From Odontesthes bonariensis (taxonomy: Eukaryota; Chordata; Actinopteri; Atheriniformes; Atherinopsidae), in assembly GCF_027942865.1 (NCBI RefSeq), contig NC_134526.1, forward strand, positions 10,324,284 to 10,388,283: a stretch of DNA of 64,000 nt. The letters run 5' to 3'. This document shows positions 52,784-63,800 of the stretch, in pieces; the stretch's first letter is position 1, and each line of letters begins with the position of its first letter. The notes under the pieces were generated by a model. The model ran no database searches. It was not told the DNA's origin and saw nothing but the letters and a program-made list of their open reading frames with translations. Position numbers and translations under genes: made by a program.

Positions 52784-53370
52784 ACACTCTTTTATATGCA
52801 CAGAGATATTACTTCTCTTAATCACATCACATATTTTCCACTTGCTGCTAAGAACATGATGGATAATTTGAAATGAAAAATGGACATGTCCATACCTTTG
52901 ATGTGGTTGGACTTTTGTAGTCTGAATGAACCAAGTTTATTCTCAGTATAAACTACGTTTGATACCTTTTTAAAGAAATTCCACACGACGTTGACTGATG
53001 ATCAGATGTAGAATTAAGTAAGCTTTTAAAAAGCTTCTTATTTTCTTAAAAAATAAGTTTTTGAGGAGGGATGGCCATTTGTGACTGCGGAAACTGTATG
53101 TGTGAAAAAAGTAAAATGTATAAATAGATTATTTTTTTTAAAAACAATTCCAAAACAACATTTGCTTTTTCAGAGCTTTAGCGGATGTAGACTTATGTAC
53201 AGTCAAAATTTCAAACTATATATGAAAAATCACTAATTTTGCAGACTTATTTTTTTCCTGTATAAACTTAAATCGGAACCAATCAATCTGAATGTAATCC
53301 ACTAAAAACAACTCTTGCTTGCAGTGTGGGTTTATATGTTGTCTGGTAGAAAGAGCGCGATGATCTTGTG

Positions 53371-53384
53371 CTGCCATCTAGTGT
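53371..53384 (-). promoter_or_regulatory. Candidate CTCF motif upstream of hsd17b1
   Basis: The minus-strand sequence ACACTAGATGGCAG matches 13 of 14 positions and sits about 450 bp before the hsd17b1 start codon. It is the best of the motif matches in the window. Confidence 0.4.
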
Positions 53385-53835
53385 TTAGTGAAAAAATTTT
53401 CCACAGTGAAGCAGTGAGGAACAACAGAAACAATGTTTCTGAACATTGTTATGATTTAAGCCATATATATATATGCAAAATATCTTGTGTTATACTTCAG
53501 AGCTGACACAGCCAACCTAATGTACACTCAGTAAATACACTTACAGAAGCAGCTATCAATAGTGTTGCTTGAGGTTTCATCAAGCCACCCATAAACAAGG
53601 AACTGTTTCCCACGTCTGAAATAAAAACAAAAAAAACTATACTAACAAGGACGTGAGAACAAAATGGAAGGACAGCAGGTGGCTGATAACAGGCAGATGT
53701 TTAGGATTAAGTGGCCTTGTTAGAGTCTGAGAAGAGTTTTCTCATGGTTCCATCTGATTGTCTGGCTCATTTTGCACTGGTTGTACTTAGCTCCAGATGC
53801 TCTCTCCTGAAGTAGGCATTTTTGAATTAAGCTCA

Positions 53836-55725
53836 ATGGACAAGAAGGTGGTGCTGATCACTGGCTGCTCCTCTGGTATTGGTCTCAGCCTTGCTGTCCG
53901 GTTAGCCTCTGACCCCGACCAAACATTCAAAGGTAACAGCATTTGACATACAGTATATCTATCTATCATGATCTGTTACACTGTTGGTTATTTATATTTT
54001 TTATATCTTGAACTGGTTCTGGATCTGTGCCATTAAGGGCTATTAAAGCCGGTGAGACACTTTATACTATGTATTGTTGTGATTCTGGATTAAACAAATG
54101 GCTTACTCTGTCAAACTTGCCATGTACAAACGTTTTGCTTGGAATCCATTCATGTTTCCTTATTTGCATTTCAGCCTGAGATCTTTGTGCAAATACTCAT
54201 TTTTCATACATGAAACTAAGTGCTGCATTCTGTTTAGTCTATGCCACAATGAGGAACCTGGCCAAGAAGGAACGTCTTCTAGAGAGTGTGAAAGGCCTGC
54301 ACAGGGATACCTTGGAAATACTCCAAATGGACGTGACTGACCAACAATCCATCTTGGATGCAAGAGACAGGGTTGTGGAAAAACGAGTGGACATTCTGGG
54401 TATACGCCTGTTGGAGTATGTTCTGGTTAAGACTGGTCTTGATAGGATAGAATTTGCATGTGTTTGATATCTTTGATATTCTCAATATTTGCAGTGTGTA
54501 ATGCTGGTGTGGGTTTGATGGCTCCACTGGAGGTGCAGTCTTTAGACTCAATGAGGCAAATTCTGGAAGTCAATCTCGTGGGAACTATCCAGACCATTAA
54601 AGCCTTCCTCTCAGAAATGAAAGCTCAGGGCCAGGGCCGCATACTGGTCACTGGCAGCACTGGAGGGCTTCATGGTGAGATGAACCAATGAGTCAGATAT
54701 CACTAACTATCAGTGTTCCAGTTTTTTTAAATTATTGTTGATTCATAAAATTCCCAATTAACCCATCTTTTTACTCTCATAGGTCTCCCTTTTAATGAGA
54801 TGTACTGTGCCAGTAAATTTGCAATCGAGGGAGCATGTGAGAGTTTGGCCGTCCTCCTGAAACACTTTAACATACAGTGAGTTTAAATATTTTCAGCATG
54901 ATTGACTGTAAATGTTTATGAGGATAAATGCCTGAACGTTTCTCTCCGCAGCGTAAGTCTCATTGAGTGTGGTCCAGTCAACACCAACTTCCTGGCTAAC
55001 CTGCAGAAGGTTGAGCTTGGAGATGCTTCGCTCAAGGAGGTCGATACCCAAACACTCAGTCTGTATGAAAAATATCTGCAACACTGCAGCTCAGTTTTCC
55101 AAAATGCTGCACAAGACACTGAAGACATTGTAAAGGTATGTAGTGTATCTACAGTTTCAAAAGTTTGTCATCAGTTTGTGCATCTTCGATACTGGCGAGT
55201 CAACACAGTGTGAATGTTTAAAGCCTGGTATTGGTCCCACCATAAATCAATAATACATTATTAGTTTTCCAATCTAATGATATATTTCAACTAAATAAAT
55301 CATTTCAACTATACTGATGGAATCAAGATCAACACAGACTGACAACAAATGACACACACAATTGTGCATGAGTAGCATTTTGACAATCTTTTGCTTTAAA
55401 AAAACACCAATATGATGCATTATTATAGATTCATTGACATGAAAAAATCCCCAAGACATGAGCAGAAATCTTTTTTGTAAAAAAGCTGAGATGCTGTGTA
55501 AAATGTTGATACGAATAGGATTAAATCATCAACTGTTCACCTTTTTTTTTCTGTGTTTTTATTCTCAAGGTATTTCTCACTGCCATCCAGTCACCCAGCC
55601 CTTCATTCAGATACTTCACCAATGGTGTCATGCCACCTCTTACCAAACTGAAGTTCACAGAACCAGATGGATCCCAATACATCAGTTCCATGAGCAAGAT
55701 GATTTTCTCAACTGAGGAACAATAA
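53836..55725 (+). CDS. hsd17b1: 17-beta-hydroxysteroid dehydrogenase 1 (estradiol 17-beta-dehydrogenase 1)
   Basis: Short-chain dehydrogenase/reductase that reduces estrone to estradiol with NADPH in the last step of estrogen synthesis, mainly in gonads. Exons: 53836-53932, 54238-54399, 54495-54674, 54783-54876, 54952-55135 and 55570-55725. They total 873 nt (290 aa plus TAA), and all splice sites are consensus. SDR landmarks are the cofactor-binding TGCSSGIG (residues 9-16), CNAG (88-91), catalytic Ser141 in VTGSTGG, and YCASK with Tyr154 and Lys158. [14 protein letters not shown] after the active site is the family steroid-side signature, and [16 protein letters not shown] is close to the human protein. 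It is shorter than human HSD17B1 (about 328 aa) at the C-terminus. All catalytic residues are present, so it should be active. No TATA box is obvious upstream. Confidence 0.95.
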
Positions 55726-57948
55726 TTGTGCACATGTTTTACTTACAACAAAACTATCACTTGAGATGTTTCACATGTGTGCAAAAGGTGGTGTCTTTAG
55801 TTTCTAATTCTAGCTGTTGGAACTTAGTTGACCCATTCAGTATTTGGAGTTGTAGTTTCACAGGGTATGTTCTATTTTTGTGTCTCATTTATCACTGGTG
55901 AAGAAATATCTGATAAGACTTCTATTTTATGTTCTGAGTGATGCTGCAGACTTTGCATTCCTCTTGTTCGCCAGTGCTCTCAGTTTGCATAACCTTTCTG
56001 GGATGGATTCCTACCACATTGATAAAGTGGAAATATTCTAAAAATGTACTTGTGTAATTTCAATTTGCTATTTTAAGCACACAGCTTTCTTTTTTGAAAG
56101 AATGGAGAAAGACTAATGTGGTTCCATCATGTTGCCTTACAAGGCATGCACATACTGTGACAAAAATACATATAAAACATGAATTTGCTGACGTGAGTAA
56201 GTTTTCTTTCATACTATGTGGTAAATATGTATTCACAGGTGTCAGATGACGTATTTCAAAGTTATATCCAGTTGTGGGGAAAAATATTTACCTCTTACAA
56301 ATCTCATAATGGCGCATTCTTAACAGCTAGTTCAGTCATAGATCATCCTTTCACCTACAAGTGGATGTCTCGCTGTACTCCTGTGCTGTGTCTACATGTT
56401 GCATATAAAACAAATAAAAAGGCAAATTTATTCGACAATGGAAACGGCATTATGGCATATGCCTTTTTTAACATTAAGATTTAACAAAGTGAGTTTACCC
56501 AGTTTGCATGTTTTAGACAAGTATTATCATATAGTACAATAGATGAAAGTTGAGTTCATGAACTATTTGAATAAAGCCTGTCAATGATTAAAAACTTTAT
56601 TGAATTGCAAGCAAGCCAAAAACACAAATTCAGTGACGTCTTTTTTCAAACAGTGACTTCAATGCACCAGTGTTGTGCAGTTAAGTGAAATTTGTGAAAG
56701 TTTTGAGATACACACAAACAAGCACAAACAAACATTGTACAAAGCACTGCATAAAGTTCAGGGATCAAAGGCTAAAGAAGAAGAGAACCAACTGGAACAG
56801 TATCCATTAACTCTGTAATACTTGGCTTAGTCTGGGGCTGTTAAACATTGGTCTCTTTTTAAATAAGACAGGTTAACCCGTCTGTACATCTTCGTGTTGC
56901 GTTTCTGACCTATCTTTGACAGGATTGACTTTGGTTCTTAAATCCTTCCCTGATCAGGTGCCCTAATTCCTCATTGAAGGTCCTAAATTGGATCCTATAC
57001 TACTCCTTTTGGCTGAGTTACCACACAGCCACGTAATAAAGCAGCACTTAGACACAAGTTAGCCGCTTACAGTCTGAAGCCTTCTGCAGATCAGTACAAT
57101 GAAAGTCAGGTAAAGGGTGTTGTAAAATATATCAAGGTTAGATTTTTAGACTTTTCTACTACATCAACATTTAAACTTTTTAAATGTTTAAGGTTTAAAC
57201 ATTTCTTGTTAATTCCTCATAGAAGAATATTGCGGTTTGGTGATAGCTTAATTTGTTCTCTGCTTTAATCATTACTTCAGTCAGTTTGATTACCTGAATT
57301 TCTCCCTAAAACCAAGTCCACATTGATCTTGTGCAGGTCATTTATTTGATTTGCTCATGGAAAATGTTTGAGATACCACAAACCAGGGTGACAAACCCTT
57401 TCAGTGATCCTGTCACAAATCACTCATATGGAAATATGAATTGTATGTAAACTTTGGCACCTCATATTTTTTTGGTTATTCATTTAAATGTATTCAGCTC
57501 TCAGGGAGTTTGGGGAAATGAGCTCAGATCAGTGTAGTCTTTACATATGTCATAAAAGTACATATAATGAATGTGCAAATATTTATTCAGCTAGATACTC
57601 TTTCTTCATCACCAAAATATGTTATAAATGTATTTACAAGAGGACAGAAACTATAAATAGTCGGCCAATTGTTGCCAGTTGTCCAAAGATTTTGAAATGT
57701 TAGTATTACAAACTCATTTTACCACTATATTGGTGTGTAAATCCGGGGACTTTTGAAACCACACTTTCGACTAATTTAGGAAAAATGACACATGAGTGTT
57801 CTGATTGGCCGGACCGATGGCATTTTTGTTACGTAAGGTACTTTCCTTATTAGGCCAGAAGAGTGGCTCCTCGCCGGTCAGTGTAAAGCCGGATTTCTTC
57901 TGTTGGTGGTGTGGAATCATCCACATATTTGGAAGCAGCTTAGTTTAA
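55726..57948. other. hsd17b1 3' region and spacer to coq10
   Basis: No coding exon recognised. Possible poly(A) signals for hsd17b1 are AATAAA at 56413-56418 and 56570-56575; nearer ones are not obvious. The right end holds the probable coq10 promoter. Confidence 0.55.
57801..57836 (+). promoter_or_regulatory. Probable coq10 promoter elements: inverted CCAAT and D-box-like palindrome
   Basis: CTGATTGGCC at 57801-57810 contains an inverted CCAAT box. TTACGTAA at 57829-57836 is a perfect palindromic PAR-bZIP/NFIL3 (D-box-like) site. Both lie 110-165 bp before the coq10 start codons, as expected for a TATA-less housekeeping promoter. Function is inferred from motif and position only. Confidence 0.4.
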
Positions 57949-57963
57949 ATGACAAAATTCACA

Positions 57964-60900
57964 ATGAACAATAAAACGACGTCTCTCCTCTTCAGGGCGC
58001 TGATGGATATGAATGAAGCCCCCTTTTCGAAGCTCGTGCGGGGAAACACCAAAAGACTACAGTTCAGGTGAGTCTAAACTTTCCACCACAGAGGCGCGAA
58101 CAGGTAGGAGCAGTCTCATGCTGGGACCAAGTCTTTTTTAGTCACACACTGTATATGGTAGATTAATCGCTATAAATTTGAATGTAAAGACTATTCTTCA
58201 GCATGTTTACCATCTAGTAATTTACTGGACGCGTTTTTTAGTGTTTCAACACTTGGCAGACTTAACAGCCATGGGACTTCTTTTATTGTTGTAATCAACT
58301 TGTCTCCATACAGATTACATGTATTACAGTCACAAACGAAAATAAACTAAATGTTTACCCAGTTATTTTAATCAAATAATAGTGTGAATCAGCTTTCTCT
58401 GAGACTATTGTTCTTAGTCCAGGTGAACTTGATGCGCACAAATTCAAACTAACATGCACATGATGGGCTAGCTGTTATTCTAAGTTTACAGACTAAGTGC
58501 TGTCACATGGCAGATGTACCAACACCAAGTAATCTTAAGATGTTACACTTCAGTATGTTTAGAAATGCATTATTTTCTCTTCTTAGAAATCTGGGTTCTT
58601 GTGGGATCTTGGCTGCAAGGAGGAGCAGCCTTCAGCTCTGCCCCGTCACCCCCGTCTGCACACCCAGCCGGAGCTTCATCAACCTGGCTGCTCCTATCAG
58701 CACCCGCAGGATAGAGTACACCGAGTGCCAGATATTAGAGTGAGTGCCACTATATGACATTTAGGAGGTCAAGAGCTACTGTAAGAAGACGATAATCCTA
58801 AGCAAGAAAAAGTTCTTGACTTAGTTTTCCTACCTCCATTAATATCACCAGGTTGTACTGAAAAGAAAACTAATAAAACTGAAAAATAATGACAGTACTT
58901 GATAAAAGTAAACGTAAACCTTAAAAAGGCAAAACATTGCGCTTAAATAATTTGATTTTAATTTGATTGGTTGTGTCTTTGTTGTCTTGTGACTGTGTGT
59001 TCAGGTTCACTCCAGAGCAGATGTACAATGTGGTGGCCGATGTGGACAAGTACCAGCATTTTGTTCCTTGGTGCAAGAGGTCAAGGATGATGAAGAGGCC
59101 AAGCGGTGACATCTGCGCGGAGCTTGTAATAGGTTTTCCTCCCATCACTGAGCGATACACTTCTGAGGTCACCCTTATTCCAAACCACCAAGTCAAAGTA
59201 AGTCGTTATTCTGTTTAATTCATGAAAGTAACCAAAACTATAGCTATATTAATCTCAAAATCACCCCGAAAACCCCCCCACTCGTCAGTTTTGATAATAG
59301 TGATGTCGATTTGTGAACATTCCTTTCGGGCGTAGGACATTTTTAAAGTGATATATTTTCAAAAGGTTTAGACAAATCTAAATGAAAGAATATGTTTAAT
59401 ATTAAGTTATTTCTGGCTTATTGTGACTTTGTATATCCTATATCTTGTCCACTGTCTTTTTTTTTGTCATAAGACTCAGTCCTTTATTCTATTCTGCAGT
59501 CTCCCAGAGCTCAGTAATTAGAAACCTCACTGTTTGAAGTTGTTACCTTTTTGCGATCAATAATAACAGACTGTGTGTTGTGAAACAGGCTGTGTGCACT
59601 GATGGATCCCTCTTCAGCCACCTTGAAACAATATGGAGGTTTGGCCCTGGTGCCAAAGACCTACCAAACTCCTGCAAAGTGGATTTCTTTGTAAGTTATT
59701 TATTTTTATTTTTTTTCACAAGATAAAATGAAATTCTGACATTTGTGACAACAAATGAGCTCTGATTTCAGTTGAATATCTTACACATAGTACTTGGGAG
59801 ATCAGAATGCCCGCTTAAGGAGAAACTAATTACAACTTTTGTGAATGGATTACCGGTTGAGAGGAAGTGTTGAGTAAAATCTCATTATGGTCTATGTTTA
59901 GTCCTGAAGAGCATGCCAGTGTCCTTTGGAGACTGAAAATATCTGTAATGGTAGAGAAGAGTGTTAAAGAGCTGCTGCAGGGAGGTTGACCTTAATGTTT
60001 GCACAGATTACTTTGGCGTCAGTCAGGGACTGGTTGGATTTCGGTTGAATATGTTAAAGGGGAACTCCGGGACATTTGAAGCGCATTTCCATTGCTAGAG
60101 GTTGTCAAATACTGATAGTAGGACACAGAGAGGTGCAAATCTGCGCTCCCTGTGTGGAGATAGCGCTGTTCGCTCAGCCTGTCATGCGAGGCTAATACGT
60201 GGTGGCTAGGGGCAAGCGCTAACCCTTCCACGTAAAACAACAACTTGCACACTGCAGAAACGTCACACCACTTTATAAACCATCCGACAATAAAGTCACA
60301 AGCCTTACCATCAAAACCATATGCATGGTTCTCACATTACTGGCATGGGGAGGTTACAAAACAACTTTATAAACAGCATGTAACTCACCGGTTAGTTGTA
60401 CACTCGCGCATGTGAAAGCCCAAAAGAGTCAATGGACGATAATCCCATTTACAAAACAATTATCTTCTCTAGAAAAACTGCGTTCAAGTATTTAAAACAT
60501 TACAACAATACATGCCCAGTAATATTGTTTTAATGTTTTAAATACTTGAACACAGTTTTTCTAGAGAAGATAATTGTTTTGTATATGGGATTATCGTCCA
60601 TCGACTCTTTTGGGCTTTCACATGCGCGAGCGTACAACTAACCGGTGAGTTACATGCTGTTTATAAAGTTGTTTTGTAACGTCCCCATGTCAGTAATGTG
60701 AGAACCATGCATATGGTTTTGATGGTAAGGCTTGTGACTTTATTGTCGGATGGTTTATAAAGTGGTGTGACGTTTCTGCAGTGTGCAAGTTGTTGTTTTA
60801 CGTGGAAGGGTTAGCGCTTGCCCCTTAGCCACCACGTATTAGCCTTGCATGACAGGCTGAGCGAACAGCGCTATCTCCACACAGGGAGCGCAGATTTGCA

Positions 60901-61224
60901 CCTCTCTGTGTCCTACTATCAGTATTTGACAACCTCTAGCAATGGAAATGCGCTTCAAATGCCCCGGAGTTCCCCTTTAAGTAAGAGATGCTGTGGATCT
61001 GATGACCTTTTGAGGTTTGCTTCTTGTGTCTTCTGTAGGTGTCATTTGAGTTCAAGTCTCTTCTGCACTCTCAGCTGGCCAGTGTGTTCTTTGATGAAGT
61101 GGTGAAGCGAATGGTCAGTGCCTTTGAGTCACGAGCAGCAACACTTTACAGGAACCGGCCGTCGGCATCATTGAGGAGGCAGTCGGTTCCTCAGACTTTT
61201 AACCAAACCCTGCGTTCCTGCTGA
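57964..61224 (+). CDS. coq10b: Coenzyme Q-binding protein COQ10 family (START domain, mitochondrial)
   Basis: COQ10 proteins bind ubiquinone in the mitochondrial inner membrane and support its use in respiration. Exons: 57964-58067, 58587-58739, 59005-59197, 59589-59690 and 61039-61224. They total 738 nt (245 aa plus TGA). An in-frame ATG at 57949 would add five residues; 57964 has the better context (A at -3). The N-terminal 60-70 residues are basic and poor in acid, as for a mitochondrial presequence. The START/polyketide-cyclase domain starts near residue 80. Landmarks are [38 protein letters not shown], and [26 protein letters not shown] near residue 40 resembles COQ10B more than COQ10A. 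The C-terminus after ATLYRNRP differs from the usual vertebrate ending, and [12 protein letters not shown] is also divergent. So this may be a third paralogue, and the b suffix is tentative. Confidence 0.88.
60054..60980. mobile_element. Long foldback MITE (near-perfect inverted repeat) in coq10 intron 4
   Basis: The left arm is 60058-60510 and the right arm 60523-60976, separated by a 12-nt spacer (CATGCCCAGTAA). Aligned by eye, the arms differ by nine substitutions and one 1-nt indel over about 454 bp, about 98% identity. Both outer ends read AGGGGAACTCCGG inward, and TTAA lies directly outside each (60054-60057 and 60977-60980), suggesting a TTAA target duplication. No transposase is encoded; reading frames in it are mirror images of each other. 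It fills about two thirds of the 1348-nt intron and ends 58 nt before the last coq10 exon. Confidence 0.9.
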
Positions 61225-61420
61225 TTTACCTAAAATCCGCACTTGTCTGAAATATGAGACTGGATCTTTCTTTTTTTTTTTCACTTTTTTTGCAATAAAT
61301 GTATTATTGTTAAGTTGACATGTACATGGAATTTAATTCATTTTTATTTATTTATAAGCTGCAAGCTAATGTATTTACGTTGTTGTACATTTGTATTTAT
61401 TTTAATGGTAAGAATAAATG
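61225..61420 (+). terminator. coq10 3' UTR and poly(A) signals
   Basis: AATAAA lies at 61294-61299, 70 nt after the stop, followed by T-rich sequence; a second is at 61413-61418. Either could be used. Confidence 0.6.
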
Positions 61421-62500
61421 TGTTGTTTGAAATGATTGTGACGACAGAAATGATTCCTTTGTAAAATCCTGGGATTATGTTCCGATAAGTAACTCCTGCT
61501 CTGTGCTGAAACATCTAACAGGGTATTCAGATTTTTCCTTCTTAATTAAAAAGCTCTTTTATTTTGCTCCCCAGCAACTCGGCAACATTCAGCACAAGCA
61601 AAGTTTTATACTCTCATGGATCTGTAATCTGTAACTGGTTACTTATTGTTGGGTTTTGCGTAAACATTCAATAAAAAAATAACAGACTTATGGGAATAGT
61701 TGCGCAAGTACAGTTCAAGTGACCTGATAGTGTATTTGGTTCTTCCCTCTAACCTAGTTAGCTGGAAAACTCCAAGGCATACTCAGTAAATGACAGTCTA
61801 TCAATGGGAAAAATGTTTAAAAGAACACGCAGTGCTGTTTATCTTTGAAAATAGCTTGTGATCATTTAAAAGTGCTGGTCGAAAGATCAGTATTGTCTGG
61901 ATTTGTTGCCATCATTGCTCCAAATCTGAGCAAAGACATGCTTTCTATCCTTCCTGAAAATTTAAATCAGACTAAGAGTAGAGCAGTCAAACGAGGAAAT
62001 GTTGGTGCAGATATCAGTACCTCATAAATTATCGTTGGTATCAAATGGCAAACGTATTTTTTCCCCAAGTTCACCAAAAGTAATTATTTGTTAATGGCTA
62101 TTTTTAAGAAAATGGATAGAACTTTTTAATGTTATCTCCGAAAATAGATTAAAAAAGAAAAAAAGAAAAGGCAGAGAAACTGAAAACATAAGCATGTAGA
62201 AGTATCCATATCAGCAGTCCATAGGTCAATGCTTAGTAGAGCGTCCTGTTGCAGCAATTGCAATCGCTTGAAATGTGTTCGGCACATCTACACACTGAGA
62301 TCAGCCATGGTGCTGATCACACATCACTAGACTTGAGATATACAAGGTTCTATTACTTCATGTTTGAACATTTGTGGGTTTTCCCAAATCAAATTTTTGG
62401 GACATCAATAAAAAGAGGGTGTGGTCTTCTAAATGCGTGTTTCCTGGTATTGTGTAAAACAATGCGCTGTTATCTCTGGTATTGCAAAATCTCATACAAG
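61421..62500. other. Spacer between coq10 and the C1q-like gene
   Basis: About 1.1 kb, AT-rich. I see no exon or recognisable repeat. The right end leads into the TATA box of the next gene. Confidence 0.6.
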
Positions 62501-62501
62501 G

Positions 62502-62507
62502 TATAAA
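62502..62507 (+). promoter_or_regulatory. TATA box of the C1q-like gene
   Basis: TATAAA lies 55 nt before the start codon at 62557. Transcription is expected to begin near 62530-62535, giving a very short 5' UTR. Confidence 0.65.
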
Positions 62508-62556
62508 TGTTGGCCACCACAGAGGTTCCTAAACAGAGAAGCAGAGAACCACAAGG

Positions 62557-63427
62557 ATGAAGAAGATTGCAGTCCTGATTCTAGCGTTCGGCTGCTGTCT
62601 TTGTGAACCTGGAATTGATGAGAATAATGCCAAAGTTTGTCAGTCCTCAGGATCAACCAGCAGTTGTAACATCTGCTCCCTCACTACTTTATCTGAGCAA
62701 ATGGGAGAACTGAGGTTTAAAGTTGCAAACATGGCAGAAAAAATTACATTTCTGGAAACCAATCAGCAAAACACTGAAAAAGAAGTCCTGGAGCTGCGGA
62801 GCCTCACTGGAGGTAACGTACTGTGGACACATTCTCTATGGAACATATTAACGGAATATAATTATTCCTTGCATAAATTCCTATTTCTGATGCGTTTGTG
62901 GTAATTTGCTGTTTTCAGGCATTCCTCGGGTGGCTTTTTCCGCAGCTCTCAGGGATTCTGGCTCTGGAGACACAGGACCTTTCACGACTGCCACTCCACT
63001 GAAGTATAAAAATATTTTCTCCAACGCTGGCAGTTGCTACAACCCCTCAACAGGTTTGTACACAAACAGAATCAAGAGAAGGAAAGAGAAATTCAACTGT
63101 GAACTCATCACATGCCATCCCCTCTCCTTTTTTTTGACAGGCATTTTCACAGCAATGGTCGATGGAATGTACTTCTTTCGCTTCTCAATGTTCAACAACC
63201 TCAGTCCCACTCCCAATTCTGTTGTGAGTCTTAGAAAGAATGGCGAACAATTAGTATCTGTCTGGGATGTGTCTGGAACTGACAGCAATGACATGGGGAG
63301 CAATGCCGTGGTCATCCCTCTGAAGGTGGGGGACAATGTGTATGTGGAGCTGTTTGCAAACAGGGTCGTCTATGACGACATGGCCCATTACAACACCTTC
63401 AGTGGTTTTCTGCTCTTCACCATGTAA
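62557..63427 (+). CDS. Secreted C1q-domain protein (complement C1q-like / cerebellin-like)
   Basis: Small extracellular protein expected to trimerise through its C1q head. Exons: 62557-62812, 62919-63053 and 63141-63427, 678 nt (225 aa plus TAA). Residues 1-17 (MKKIAVLILAFGCCLC) form a signal peptide. A Cys-containing stretch and a predicted coiled coil (about residues 50-84, from EQMGELRFKVANMAEKI) follow, with no collagen Gly-X-Y repeats. The C1q domain runs from about residue 87 (PRVAFSAAL) to the end. Typical landmarks are the start of the second half at GIFTAMVDGMYFFRFSMF, then VGDNVYVELF and the terminal HYNTFSGFLLFTM. Such genes are expanded in teleosts and often occur in clusters. The partner and role are unknown, so no symbol is given. 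The ATG was chosen because it opens the signal peptide and follows the TATA box at normal spacing. Confidence 0.9.
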
Positions 63428-63800
63428 TTCAAACAGCATGCTTCAAGGTCTGCTGGACCTGATGGTTTCACAGTAAAACATGTGTAGTTTTATTCACAAT
63501 GCTAGCTGGTAAAGCATGGGAAATGAAAATAGTTTAGTTTAGAATTATTCATACTTGTAGCAAACTAATGAAGTGGTGTGTCTTAACCTACATTTTTCCG
63601 AGCAATTCACCACATCTGTCAAAATAGAAGTACAGCTCTCCCTGAGCAGTATAGCTTAATCTACATCTTTGTTTTTAACCACTCGCAATTTTCTTATTTG
63701 GATAAAAACACAAGTGGGTCATTTTTACTGATGTTGAAAATGCAAATAATAACAATATGGTTGGAAATATTAATAAAGAAAGGTAAAAAAATTCCCAACC
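63428..63800 (+). terminator. C1q-like gene 3' UTR and poly(A) signal
   Basis: AT-rich sequence after the TAA. AATAAA at 63772-63777 is the best poly(A) signal. Confidence 0.55.

Larger units (their letters stand above)
35046..53835. other. Intergenic region between divergent stk17a-like and hsd17b1
   Basis: About 18.8 kb holding the promoters of both genes (kinase to the left, hsd17b1 to the right). I recognise no coding exon on either strand. Contents I can support are an old interspersed repeat split near 43.0-43.8 kb, short perfect hairpins at 40121-40157 and 52010-52049, an AT-rich TATATGTACATATA cluster near 39461-39516, and candidate CTCF motifs at 44740, 52770 and 53371. The kinase 5' UTR begins just right of 35045, but its start site cannot be placed. 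Confidence 0.65.

Noticed and set aside
60019-61105. Matching open frames on opposite strands (60019-60252 minus and 60818-61105 plus)
   Set aside because: They are the same sequence in the two arms of the foldback element, show no protein family features, and read into unrelated sequence at the ends.
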